64,000 bases of DNA from NCBI RefSeq assembly GCF_037975245.1, contig NC_092572.1:18437989-18501988 (forward strand), read 5' to 3'. The DNA comes from Apostichopus japonicus (Eukaryota; Echinodermata; Holothuroidea; Aspidochirotida; Stichopodidae). The translations under genes were made by a program, and so were the position numbers. The notes under the pieces were generated by a model that searched no databases, was not told where the DNA came from, and worked only from the letters and a program-made list of their open reading frames with translations. Shown piece by piece: positions 42,001 to 47,600 of the stretch. Positions within the stretch are counted from its first letter, which is position 1; every line of letters begins with the position of its first letter.

Positions 42001-44296
42001 GTAAATTCCGACCAGCAGGCTGGTTGGCATGAACGGTGACTGGAATCAAGGGAAAAGTCATGTCGTAGAAGCTATACTTTTTTTTTTCATAACAAATGTT
42101 TCACAATTCGTTGCTATCATTTAGAACATGAGTAACAGGATGTAGCACTCTGGAACACCATGGGGTGTTTTCGTTTAGAATACATAACAAGCATCTCCCA
42201 AATAAACAAACATAACACAAGGGGAGGGGGTGAGAAAAGTATTAGTGTTATATGTATATATGAAGTTATTTATATTACCGTTTCATCATGTTTAAGAAAA
42301 AAGGAGGAATTTAATCAATGAGAACATCAAACACCACAGCCTACTTTGTCCCAAGAGAGGGTGTTAGACTGTTCACCCGCTCTTTTTGTGATAACCCCAT
42401 ACAATTGGCGCAAACTTGCACGTAGACCTAATTATATACCTAATCTGTTAACTTAAATATGCCTCAGATTGCATCATTTCACGTGTAATGTTTTCTTTCC
42501 CTTTGCGGACCCCCCAGACACACCTAAAATAGAGACGGTTTCACCCCCCCCCCCCTCTACCTCTTTGATCTGCGCCCGAGAAGTTTCACAAGCTAACAAC
42601 TTAAGTATTACATTTCATCGTACCATTGCAAACTTCTCAAATTATTACATTAACAAGTGTGTACGTCAGCGGATAACGCAGACCGATTCCAACATTGGAC
42701 AATACAATTCCCTTTGTCGCCCTCATTTATACCTGGTGAATGGCCATTTATCTGTGCTCATTGAGATCGTTCTATATATTATCTATATATTATATATATG
42801 ATAAAGGAACAACAATTAACTGCTGTAGCCTATAGCTATAATAATGCTCAAATCAATATGGAAAACATAAACAATGAACATATGTATATTGAATTCTCGA
42901 AATAATATTTTAATCGTAAATTAACCATGTGCTTTTAATAATAATGGGTTATACTGTATCAGTTTGATTAGAAGGGAAATGCGATTTGATGGTTGTTTTA
43001 TTAAGTGAAGTCAAATATTTATTTGGTCATGCAATTATTAACTGAAATGAGAATAAAGTTTAAGCAGTAAATTTCGAAGTATCATGACAAAGTCAGGCTG
43101 TATGGAATTGACTGCAGAACCCGCCAAATTTATCTTTTTAATTTCTTTACAATTGTTATTTTGGGTGATTTTTGGTCTCTACTTTCAACACGTGCTCTAC
43201 ATACGGATTGTGCACCTGCTATGTCGACATATATATATATATATATTATCACAAGTAACCATATAGGCATCTACACACAAACAAACAAAATACAAACTCA
43301 AAAGTATACGAGTTATGTTTTCTTTGCTATAAGGGTATGCGGGCCGAATTAACTTATGATTTGAAAAACAACAGAAAACGTGCGGGTACAATTAATGCAT
43401 CACCTAGGCCATTATATGATTACAAGTGAGGAAAAATCGAAAGCGATAGAAATAGGTGTGTAATTAGGAATACTTTGAAGGTAACTAAGATGCCATGAAG
43501 AGCACCCATTTGTGCGACTATATACATGATATTACAGTTGATATTACGTTGCAAACTTACAGAAAACGCAGATTAAAGTAGAACCTATGTAACTAATGTA
43601 AATTTCGTTCATTCGGGTAAACTTTTTTACTCTTGTTTTGAGATCGCATGACGTCATAATTAGGTAACGTCACAATGTGGCAGTGTTCGTTTCCGGGCCC
43701 AGCTAAGTACCGAGGTTGAGCCATGCTAAGATATGTTACGGCGCTACACAAGATCTTTGGGATGGACGTAACGTCGTATATATGGGTTTCTTAACAACCT
43801 TAATGTGACTGCACGTCCTCAATATAACATTGCGACAGAATCCAACTAAATCTGTCAAAAGTGCAACTTGTATGGAGGTTGATATTGCAAACGACATAAT
43901 TATCTCTAACAGTGGGAGTTTCGCTGCCTCCTTTTTTTTATCACTATTGAGAGAAACTCCAGCTACGTGTCTTCTCGTGAAACGATGTTTTGGTTTCTTT
44001 CAATTTTACACGAAGTCAACTTATGGAACAACTACATCATTTTATTTTGTTATTTTTTATAACTATTAACATATTTACAAAGTACAAAAGTTACCTGTAA
44101 TGACGGTTCCGGCAGTGTAAAATTGCGGTGCAATTTGTATCTCGTAAGGGCTATTAGCATTAGGTTGGGCGGTTAAGCCGGTGACCCCCAGTGTATCGCA
44201 TGCAAAAATCTGTGCATAAGTCGATGAGATTTCCAATGAAACTATCACGGTAAGTAATACCGCCAGTAGAGAAACCCTTGAAGCTGGTGTAGCCAT
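1..44296 (-). CDS. Giant secreted Reeler + multi-HYR domain protein gene (29 exons seen, 3' end outside window)
   Basis: The span is a composite gene; the coding exons are listed separately. In transcription order the product has a signal peptide, a Reeler domain spread over exons 1-3, one 2-Cys HYR domain, then 25 six-cysteine HYR domains. All donors and acceptors used are GT/AG and all phases agree: exon 1 ends in phase 1, exon 2 in phase 2, exon 3 in phase 1, and every later exon runs phase 1 to phase 1. The modelled coding length is 6616 nt (about 2205 residues) with no in-frame stop at any junction. HYR domains are immunoglobulin-like beta folds found in hyalin and other adhesive or matrix proteins; Reeler domains occur at the N-termini of reelin, F-spondin and some defence proteins. 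An extracellular adhesive, matrix or recognition role is inferred. No transmembrane segment, stop codon or poly(A) site is in the window, so the C-terminus is unknown. I know no gene name for this architecture. Confidence 0.88.
302..1071 (-). pseudogene. Decayed non-LTR retrotransposon reverse transcriptase, copy in round 3
   Basis: On the minus strand, pieces of a reverse transcriptase palm and thumb can be read: GLYLDLMTAFDAIDHGI (family 'FLDLSKAFDTIDH'), then KGSIFGP, a stop, and LFLVYFND (family 'PQGSILGPLLFLIYIND'). Further down come a frameshifted thumb piece, LRLTITKI, and VHVNDLCNILLKFNGIFHYF with SIHSRLTFGIEVY. Stops and frameshifts show it is dead. The block with the catalytic FADD-like motif, still visible in the other two copies, is deleted here. 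It lies in an intron, in the same strand sense as the host gene. Confidence 0.75.
1587..1817 (-). CDS. Exon 29: HYR class a1, round 3 (last exon in window)
   Basis: 231 nt, phase 1-1. VPNAPPQIGSC, PNGNQFFLQF, SQATDSVAC. Its donor CCAG|GTTAGT means the transcript continues left of the window. Since 1-1586 align with the upstream intron of the next round, a further b2-type exon is expected beyond position 1. Confidence 0.9.
1934..2176 (-). CDS. Exon 28: HYR class b1, round 3
   Basis: 243 nt, phase 1-1. PLLGTSTTAQFN, CVDNQQ, GLTDSCSFTITVQS. Donor CAAA|GTAAGT. Confidence 0.9.
2177..4538. other. Intron between a2 and b1, round 3
   Basis: A 2.36 kb AT-rich intron, repeated at 8270-10647 and 14419-16773. 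It holds a 150-codon plus-strand frame at 3750-4202 that is broken in the other copies. Near 4230-4360 the minus strand reads a protein-like piece (VYVEVDMTGNVGFSFDQ) kept in all three copies; I do not recognise it. Confidence 0.6.
4539..4769 (-). CDS. Exon 27: HYR class a2, round 3
   Basis: 231 nt, phase 1-1. VNSPPQIGPC, SSVAFNNQFFLQF, ANVPGVITCTCTD. Confidence 0.9.
5390..5632 (-). CDS. Exon 26: HYR class b2, round 3
   Basis: 243 nt, phase 1-1. PPLSTSTTAPFN, TPSTGSPF, GLTGSCTFVVNVLS. The acceptor is CTATAAAG|TG, where the other b2 copies have CTATGAAG. Confidence 0.9.
6380..7168 (-). pseudogene. Decayed non-LTR reverse transcriptase, copy in round 2
   Basis: Same relic as at 302-1071, at the equivalent intron position. 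It keeps the active-site block at 6841-6858 as FANDTN (family FADDTN), one catalytic aspartate changed to asparagine, followed by the TSISKKG segment. GLYLDLMTAFDAID and the GSxFGP box are also present, with frameshifts. Confidence 0.75.
7681..7911 (-). CDS. Exon 25: HYR class a1, round 2
   Basis: 231 nt, phase 1-1. VPNSPPQIGSC, TTSPNGNQFFVQF, SQATSSVAC. Only 115 bp of intron separates it from exon 24. Confidence 0.9.
8027..8269 (-). CDS. Exon 24: HYR class b1, round 2
   Basis: 243 nt, phase 1-1. TPLLGTSTTAQFN, CVDSQQ, CTCQDSGG (CTCTDSGG elsewhere), ending TITVQS. Confidence 0.9.
8270..10647. other. Intron between a2 and b1, round 2
   Basis: Equivalent of 2177-4538, with small insertions (for example 'tttataaggggtttcc' near 8830). 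The minus strand near 10370-10480 carries the VEVSMTGNVGFSFDQGQ piece. Nothing else supportable. Confidence 0.6.
10648..10878 (-). CDS. Exon 23: HYR class a2, round 2
   Basis: 231 nt, phase 1-1. VNSPPQIGPC, AFNNQFFLQF, with private changes GSIVANF and AIDSVTC. Cysteines kept. Donor CCAG|GTAAGA. Confidence 0.9.
11497..11739 (-). CDS. Exon 22: HYR class b2, round 2
   Basis: 243 nt, phase 1-1. PPLSTSTTAPFN, VACTCTD (VVCTCTD elsewhere), GLTGSCTFVVTVLS. Confidence 0.9.
12560..13318 (-). pseudogene. Decayed non-LTR reverse transcriptase, copy in round 1
   Basis: Third copy of the relic. FANDTN is at 12991-13008, GLYLDLMTAFDAIDHGI near 13260, and the thumb piece HVNDLCNSLLKFNGIFYYF near 12700. Its shared position in all three units means the insertion predates the 6.1 kb duplications. 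Confidence 0.75.
13392..13610 (-). repeat. Conserved ~70-codon segment of unknown origin (best copy)
   Basis: The minus-strand frame reads MRIERVGLMVYVGMGYPGYV, then LAFKGDTNSTFIFDLYDRDL. Related copies lie at about 1200-1390, 7271-7460 (frameshifted), 17915-18010 and 18690-18850. The last reads MGYTGYVGLAFKGDTNST, so protein-level similarity persists in a copy diverged in DNA. I do not recognise the family. It could be an old mobile-element or host-exon fragment. No splice sites place it in the HYR gene. Confidence 0.45.
13832..14062 (-). CDS. Exon 21: HYR class a1, round 1
   Basis: 231 nt, phase 1-1. VPNAPPQIGSCPTDF, PNGNQFFVQF; the CxC reads TCICTD as in exon 17, with SQASDSVAC. Confidence 0.9.
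14176..14418 (-). CDS. Exon 20: HYR class b1, round 1
   Basis: 243 nt, phase 1-1. VNQPPTVQCPADF, PLLGTSTTAQFN, CVDSQQANFLATC, ending CTFTITVQS. Donor CAAA|GTAAGT. Confidence 0.9.
14419..16773. other. Intron between a2 and b1, round 1
   Basis: Equivalent of the previous intron. Contains the same scattered intronic words and no supportable gene. Confidence 0.6.
16774..17004 (-). CDS. Exon 19: HYR class a2, round 1
   Basis: 231 nt, phase 1-1. VNSPPQIGPCPTDF, SVAFNNQFFLQF, ANVPGVITCTCTD. The donor is CCAG|GTTAGA, weaker than the GTAAGA of the other a2 exons (4539 and 10648). Confidence 0.9.
17627..17869 (-). CDS. Exon 18: HYR class b2, round 1
   Basis: 243 nt (81 codons), phase 1-1. VNQPPTVQCPADFSV, PPLSTSTTAPFN, TCTDSGGLTDSC, ending FVVTVLS. 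Donor CTAA|GTAAGT, acceptor TATGAAG|TG. Confidence 0.9.
18219..18449 (-). CDS. Exon 17: HYR class a, chimeric copy
   Basis: 231 nt (77 codons), phase 1-1. The acceptor side and first residues (VNSPPQIG) match class a2, while the body (SCPTDFTTIPNGNQFFVQF, TCICTDSSQASDS) matches class a1. It also has private changes (SDPDGNAVT, NPATGS). It leads the a/b series and lies in a partial ~0.55 kb copy of the 6.1 kb unit. Confidence 0.88.
18450..22051. other. 3.6 kb intron between class C and the a/b series, with decayed unit sequence
   Basis: Its first 1.8 kb resembles the 6.1 kb unit in patches: the ~70-codon segment near 18700, 'cttgcttagtgat' near 18905, and the 'tatcaccattgc' tail of the reverse-transcriptase relic near 19680. 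No HYR exon is left in it. From about 20300 to 22050 I see nothing recognisable. Confidence 0.5.
22052..22294 (-). CDS. Exon 16: HYR class C, copy 4
   Basis: 243 nt, phase 1-1. It differs from exon 15 at few residues (APTF for APAF, SGFLST for SGLLST). An upstream in-frame ATG makes 'IFLSFNLVVAA' look like a signal peptide, but this is the TTTAGTTGTTGCAG acceptor region. Confidence 0.88.
22880..23122 (-). CDS. Exon 15: HYR class C, copy 3
   Basis: 243 nt, phase 1-1. CPDVTVNAPPG, ANAFYTLPVC, FVTSSCTLPSG, TCVCTDSGLLSTSC. Almost the same protein as exon 16. Confidence 0.88.
23123..25074. other. Intron between C exons 14 and 15
   Basis: About 1.95 kb. It contains the small GGGGGG-type element at 24087-24462; the rest shows nothing supportable. 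Confidence 0.6.
24087..24462. mobile_element. Short non-autonomous DNA element with target-site duplication
   Basis: The 10-bp word tggttataca flanks the element at 24077-24086 and 24463-24472. The ends are imperfect inverted repeats: left ggcgtaggaagg, right (complement) gggcgtatgaacc. G-runs lie inside both ends. Length about 376 bp, no coding capacity. The superfamily cannot be named from the ends alone. Confidence 0.55.
25075..25317 (-). CDS. Exon 14: HYR class C, copy 2
   Basis: 243 nt, phase 1-1. The most diverged C copy: CPDVTANAPPG, STDVSYTLPFC, IFVISTCNPPSG. All six cysteines are kept. Only 144 bp separates it from exon 13, the shortest intron within class C. Confidence 0.88.
25462..25704 (-). 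CDS. Exon 13: HYR class C, copy 1
   Basis: 243 nt (81 codons), phase 1-1. It begins ANTAPAFQSCPDVTVNAPPG and ends CTFQVQVN; the CxC is TCVCTD. It carries the variants IQDGVLTSSC and GSQPTLC. The donor is AATT|GTAAAT. The acceptor (TGTAG|CT) has a weaker pyrimidine tract than the other C copies. Confidence 0.87.
25705..27482. other. Intron between D and C exon classes
   Basis: About 1.8 kb, with the SINE at 26080-26468 and a G-run near 26810. From about 27240 it matches intron sequence of the D array. Confidence 0.6.
26080..26468 (+). mobile_element. tRNA-derived SINE
   Basis: The head has pol III box A (tggtcaagtgg, 26087-26097) and box B (ggttcgagccc, 26130-26140). A SINE body follows (ttgtgtccttgggcaag, then cacccaggtgtataaatggg), ending in an A/T-rich (aaataa)-type tail to about 26468. 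It lies in the intron between D and C exons, antisense to the gene. No clear target-site duplication was found. Confidence 0.75.
27483..27704 (-). CDS. Exon 12: HYR class D, copy 8
   Basis: 222 nt, phase 1-1. Same protein as exon 11 (GGLAVTCNPPAGS, TCVCSD, GSSDFCNF). It is the last D exon before the C class. Donor GTAG|GTAAGA. Confidence 0.88.
28266..28487 (-). CDS. Exon 11: HYR class D, copy 7
   Basis: 222 nt, phase 1-1. It encodes GGLAVTCNPPAGS and TCVCSD. By eye the exon and its flanks are identical to exon 12, 783 bp away. NAGNAG acceptor. Confidence 0.88.
29050..29271 (-). CDS. Exon 10: HYR class D, copy 6
   Basis: 222 nt, phase 1-1, TCFCSD and GASDFCNF. NAGNAG acceptor. The hydrophobic run read just before it (LQAVFFFVHS) is the polypyrimidine tract, not a signal peptide: the frame has no ATG. 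Confidence 0.88.
29647..29868 (-). CDS. Exon 9: HYR class D, copy 5
   Basis: 222 nt, phase 1-1. VNCNPAAGS middle, TCFCSD. Single-AG acceptor (CAACTG), as in exon 6. It sits in a ~597 bp unit very similar to that of exon 8. Confidence 0.88.
30245..30466 (-). CDS. Exon 8: HYR class D, copy 4
   Basis: 222 nt, phase 1-1. The middle reads VNCNPPAGS and the CxC motif TCFCSD. NAGNAG acceptor. It lies in a unit where the downstream intron is the short (~375 bp) form and the upstream intron the long (~562 bp) form. Confidence 0.88.
31029..31250 (-). CDS. Exon 7: HYR class D, copy 3
   Basis: 222 nt, phase 1-1. The CxC motif is TCVCSD. The acceptor reads TTCAGCAG|CT or TTCAG|CAG, a tandem NAGNAG site; the single-AG copies show that the first AG is the ancestral one. 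Confidence 0.88.
31814..32035 (-). CDS. Exon 6: HYR class D, copy 2
   Basis: 222 nt (74 codons), phase 1-1. It encodes the D pattern APVLSGCPVGTVNSF, then TCND, VNCNP, TCFCSD, DFCNFNVFV. The acceptor reads TTCAG|CAACTG, with only one usable AG. Confidence 0.88.
32409..32636 (-). CDS. Exon 5: HYR class D, copy 1
   Basis: 228 nt, phase 1-1. The acceptor (CACCAG|AC) differs from all other D copies, which use CATTCAG, so this founder-like copy has two extra codons (DETTANNAPVL). Six cysteines; its CxC reads TCSCSD and it has ASDVCNF where the others have SDFCNF. Donor GTAG|GTAAGA. Confidence 0.88.
32810..33500. repeat. Degenerate intronic tandem repeat
   Basis: The phrases 'aactgacaggatgatg', 'aactcatcaa' and 'atgcaagca' recur in variable spacing across about 700 bp; related words appear again at 34661-34690, after the transposon. 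The transposon therefore seems to have landed in this repeat. Confidence 0.55.
33594..34431. mobile_element. 838-bp non-autonomous DNA transposon with perfect TIRs and target-site duplication
   Basis: The ends are perfect inverted repeats: atgggcggcgatcc at 33594-33607 and ggatcgccgcccat at 34417-34430. The direct repeat tgctcatgc flanks it at 33585-33593 and 34432-34440. One base can be given to either the TIR or the duplication, so the latter is 8 or 9 bp, compatible with hAT (8) or Mutator-like (9) insertion. G-runs (gggggggatat) lie just inside each end. No transposase frame. Confidence 0.8.
36834..37082 (-). CDS. Exon 4: first HYR domain, 2-Cys type
   Basis: Acceptor CATTTCAG|TG, donor GATG|GTAAGTG; 249 nt, phase 1-1, 83 codons. 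It starts AGPVINNCPGDIF and ends TATCSFNIVVND. It has only the two cysteines usual for HYR domains, and 'MTYTFT' where the other 25 repeats have a CxC motif. It also has a longer middle (GVAGANNPVNPN). It is the only HYR exon here with a single copy. Confidence 0.88.
37624..37697 (-). CDS. Exon 3: 74-nt exon finishing the Reeler domain
   Basis: This exon is too short to be found as an open frame but is required by phase. Exon 2 leaves in phase 2 and the first HYR exon enters in phase 1; a 74-nt exon with acceptor ATTTTTTTCCAG|A and donor CCACTG|GTAGGT converts one into the other. It reads R-CSFLQDTGILYQSLTSQQV-VDQAT, continuing EF-R as in the Reeler C-terminal strand (typically 'FRATVVQ....W..l.S'). 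Upstream of its acceptor lie tandem copies of the same splice-site region (37700-38090). Confidence 0.85.
37700..38090. repeat. Tandem copies of the exon-3 acceptor region
   Basis: The exon-3 boundary (plus strand gaaaggagcatctgg, near 37687) is repeated as related words near 37781, 37870, 37973 and 38075, period about 90-105 bp. On the minus strand several copies keep an AG followed by ATKCCCC (TGCAG|ATTCCCC, TGCAG|ATGCCCC, TGTAG|ATGCCCC), like the true CCAG|ATGCTCC. They are likely decoy or relic 3' splice sites. Confidence 0.6.
38100..39230. other. Intron 2, middle part
   Basis: No gene, RNA or clear repeat supported here. Confidence 0.5.
39235..40033. mobile_element. Fold-back (long inverted repeat) element
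   Basis: The outer arms 39235-39290 and about 39972-40033 are inverted copies (ctagtagcatgg / ccatgctactag, each followed inward by an ttcgaagt word). The inner arms at about 39545-39745 and 39780-39965 are also inverted copies, with many shared words (aaaataactgtagctttgtag and its complement). The left arm holds about 255 extra bases (39291-39545) with a 104-codon frame that I do not trust. The arms differ at perhaps 10-20% of positions by eye. Confidence 0.7.
40040..41280. other. Intron 2, distal part
   Basis: AT-rich with (att)n runs near 40510-40540. No supportable gene. Confidence 0.5.
41281..41352 (-). tRNA. tRNA-like gene or pseudogene, possible anticodon ACA
   Basis: The minus strand folds roughly as a tRNA: D loop TAGTGGTTA, anticodon stem TCTGC/GCGGG around loop GTACAAA, and T arm CCGGG-TTCGAAT-ACCGG. 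The acceptor stem has two mismatches and the last T-stem pair is G-A, so it may be a pseudogene or a SINE head. A run of eight T, a pol III terminator, starts five bases after the end. Anticodon ACA (Cys) is unusual in eukaryotes, which again argues for a pseudogene. Confidence 0.45.
41778..42039 (-). CDS. Exon 2: central part of Reeler domain
   Basis: The acceptor is CCCTTGATTCCAG|TC and the donor TTCAG|GTAAGC; 262 nt, entering in phase 1 and leaving in phase 2. It encodes TVHANQPAGRNLRELICQAR (the Reeler 'gfllqAR' strand), then GTFTQVNGNP, a cysteine in VYNCGTQTT, the NLKNTPVVLTYQAAAP stretch that replaces the usual 'K....W..P', and GNIEFR at the end ('G.v.FR' in the family). The order and spacing of these motifs identify the domain. 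Confidence 0.88.
42040..44094. other. Intron 1
   Basis: About 2.05 kb. A C-run near 42545, a short (at)n run near 43230. No supportable gene. Confidence 0.6.
44095..44296 (-). CDS. Exon 1: signal peptide and start of Reeler domain
   Basis: The start ATG is at 44296-44294 in a strong context (ACAATGG: A at -3, G at +4). A longer reading frame to 44320 would need a GTG start, so I rejected it. Residues 1-28 form a signal peptide with a hydrophobic core (SLLAVLLTVIVSL) and a plausible cleavage after TYA, before QIFAC. The rest begins the Reeler fold: a cysteine, then SPYEIQIAPQFYTAGTVIT, matching the usual 'Py.i....Y.pG..i.V' pattern. The exon ends ATTACAG|GTAAC, phase 1, and joins exon 2 to give 'TVIT-V-TVHAN'. 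Confidence 0.88.
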
Positions 44297-44514
44297 TGTG
44301 TGTCCTGTCTGAGAAATCACTCCACAGGGGAAACACTAAAACACACCCTATCGTTGATCAACTTTGATGGTAAATGTGGCGTGTACCGATACTGCATGCC
44401 AATAGCAATTTTGTATCTTTCAACATTGGTTTAAGTTGACCTTACACGGTAAACGCATGAGTGATTAACAAAATCTTGTGATTACTAAGCTGTATAGTAG
44501 TAAAAAAGTTTGGT

Positions 44515-44521
44515 TTTTATA
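44515..44521 (-). promoter_or_regulatory. Candidate TATA box of the Reeler/HYR gene
   Basis: On the minus strand the sequence reads TATAAAA about 220 bp before the start codon. A start site ~30 bp downstream would leave a 5' leader of roughly 190 nt. An ATTGG (inverted CCAAT) lies near 44400, downstream of the proposed start, so it adds little. AT-rich DNA gives such matches by chance; this is a suggestion only. Confidence 0.25.
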
Positions 44522-44691
44522 TCACTTTCGAATTCGTCGTCGGCCTCCGTTAACAAACCCAAAATATAGTTGAAGACTTATTTCTTATACCGGCTGTGTA
44601 ATAATATGTTTACGTGACCTAATAGTTTTTTTTTTAATAATAATTAAACCCAAGACAATTTTTTTAGGTTTGGCCAAAAGTTTCTTCTTTG

Positions 44692-47600
44692 TCAGCTAAA
44701 AAAAAACAACACGAGTATAGATGTATATGTATGATGAAGGTAATTTACAGTCTTCATCTTCAGCTAAAGAGCAACACGAGTATAGATGTATGTATGATGA
44801 AGGTAATAACAGTCTTCATCTTCAGCTAAAGAACGACACGAGTATAGATGTATGTATGATGAGGGTTATTACAGTCATCATCGTCAGCTAAAGAACGACA
44901 CGAGTATAGATGTATGTATGATGAAGGTATAACAGTCTTCATCGTCAGCTAATGAACAACACGAGTATAGATGTATGTATGATTAAGGTTATTACAGTCT
45001 TCATCGTCAGCTAAAGAACGACACGAGTATAGATGTATGTATGATGAAGGTATAACAGTCTTCATCGTCAGCTAATGAACAACACGAGTATAGATGTATG
45101 TATGATGAAGGTTATTACAGTCATCATCGTCAGCTTTAGAACAACACGAGTATAGATGTATGTATGATGAAGGTTATTACAGTCATCATCGTCAGCTTAA
45201 GAACAACACGAGTATAGATGTATGTATGATGAAGGTTATTACAGTCATCATCGTCAGCTAAAGAACAACACGAGTATAGATGTATGTATGATGAAGGTAT
45301 ACCAGTCTTCATCGTCAGCTAATGAACAACACGAGTATAGATGTATGTATGATGAAGGTTATTACAGTCTTCATCGTCAGCTAAAGAACAACACGAGTAT
45401 AGATGTATGTATGATGAAGGTATAACAGTCTTCATCGTCAGCTAAAGAACGACACGAGTATAGATGTATGTATGATGAAGGTATAACAGTCTTCATCGTC
45501 AGCTAATGAACGACACGAGTATAGATGTATGTATGATGAAGGTTATAACAGTCTTCATCGTCAGCTAAAGAACGACACGAGTATAGATGTATGTATGATG
45601 AAGGTTATAACAGTCTTCATCGTCAGCTAATGAACAACACGAGTATATATGTATGTATGATGAAGGTTATAACAGTCTTCATCGTCAGCTAAAGAACGAC
45701 ACGAGTATAGATGTATGTATGATGAAGGTATAACAGTCTTCATCGTCAGCTTAAGAACGACACGAGTATAGATGTATGTATTATGAAGGTATAACAGTCT
45801 TCATCGTCAGCTAATGAACAACACGAGTATAGATGTATGTATGATGAAGGTTATAACAGTCTTCATCGTCAGCTAAAGAACGACACGAGTATAGATGTAT
45901 GTATGATGAAGGTATAACAGTCTTCATCGTCAGCTAAAGGACAACAACACGAGTATAGATGTATGAATGATGAGGGTTATTACAGTCTTCATCGTCAGCT
46001 AAAGAACAACACGAGTATATATGTATGTATGATGAAGGTTATTACAGTCTTCATAGTCTGCTAAAGAACACCAGGGGTATATATGTATGTATGATGAAGG
46101 TAATAACAGTCTTCATCGTCAGCTAAAGAACAACACGAGTATAGATGTATGTATAATGAAGGTTATTACAGTCTTCATCGTCAGCTAAAGAGCAACACGA
46201 GTATAAATGTATGTATGACGAAGGTAATGACAGTCTTCATCGTCAGCTAAAGAACAACACGAGTATATATGTATGTATGATGAAGGTATAACAGTCTTCA
46301 TCGTCAGCTAAAGAACGACACGAGTATAGATGTATGTATGATGAAGGTATAACAGTCTTCATCGTCAGCTAATGAACAACACGAGTATAGATGTATGTAT
46401 GATGAAGGTTATAACAGTCTTCATCGTCAGCTAAAGAACGACACGAGTATAGATGTATGTATGATGAAGGTATAACAGTCTTCATCGTCAGCTAAAGAAC
46501 AACACGAGTATAGATGTATGAATGATGAGGGTTATTACAGTCTTCATCGTCAGCTAAAGAACAACACGAGTATATATGTATGTATGATGAAGGTTATTAC
46601 AGTCTTCATAGTCTGCTGAAGAACAACAGGGGTATATATGTATGTATGATGAAGGTAATAACAGTCTTCATCGTCAGCTAAAGAACAACACGAGTATAGA
46701 TGTATGTATAATGAAGGTTATTACAGTCTTCATCGTCAGCTAAAAAGCAACACGAGTATAAATGTACGTATGATGAAGGTAATGACAGTCTTCATCGTCA
46801 GCTAAAGAACAACACGAGTATATATGTATGTATGATGAAGGTTATTACAGTCTTCATAGTCTGCTAAAGAACAACAGGGGTATATATGTATGTATGATGA
46901 AGGTAATAACAGTCTTCATCGTCAGCTAAAGAACAACACGAGTATAGATGTATGTATAATGAAGGTTATTACAGTCTTCATAGTCTGCTAAAGAACAACA
47001 GGGGTATATATGTATGTATGATGAAGGTAATAACAGTCTTCATCGTCAGCTAAAGAACAACACGAGTATATATGTATGTATGATGAAGGTAATAACAGTC
47101 TTCATCGTCAGCTAAAGAACAACACGAGTATAGATGTATGTATGATGAAGGTTATTACAGTCTTCATCGTCAGCTAAAGAACAACACGAGTATATATGTA
47201 TGTATGATAAGGGTTATTACAGTCTTCATCGTCAGTTAAAGAGCAACACGAGTATAGATATATGTATGATAAGGGTTATTACAGTCTTCATCGTCAGCTA
47301 AAGAACAACACAAGTATAGATGTATGTATGATAAGGGTTATTACAGTCTTCATAGTCTGCTAAAGAACAACATGGGTATATATGTATGTATGATGAAGGT
47401 AATAACAGTCTTCATCGTCAGCTAAAGAACAACACGAGTATAGATGTATGTATGATAAGGGTTATTACAGTCTTCATCGTCAGCTAAAGAACAACACGAG
47501 TATATATGTATGTATGATAAGGGTTATTACAGTCTTCATCGTCAGCTAAAGAACAACACGAGTATAGATGTATGTATGATGAAGGTATAACAGTCTTCTT

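Noticed and set aside
45222-45425. Repetitive open frame in the satellite
   Set aside because: Translation of the 62-bp monomer; monomer length varies between 61 and 62 bp, so the frame is not kept.
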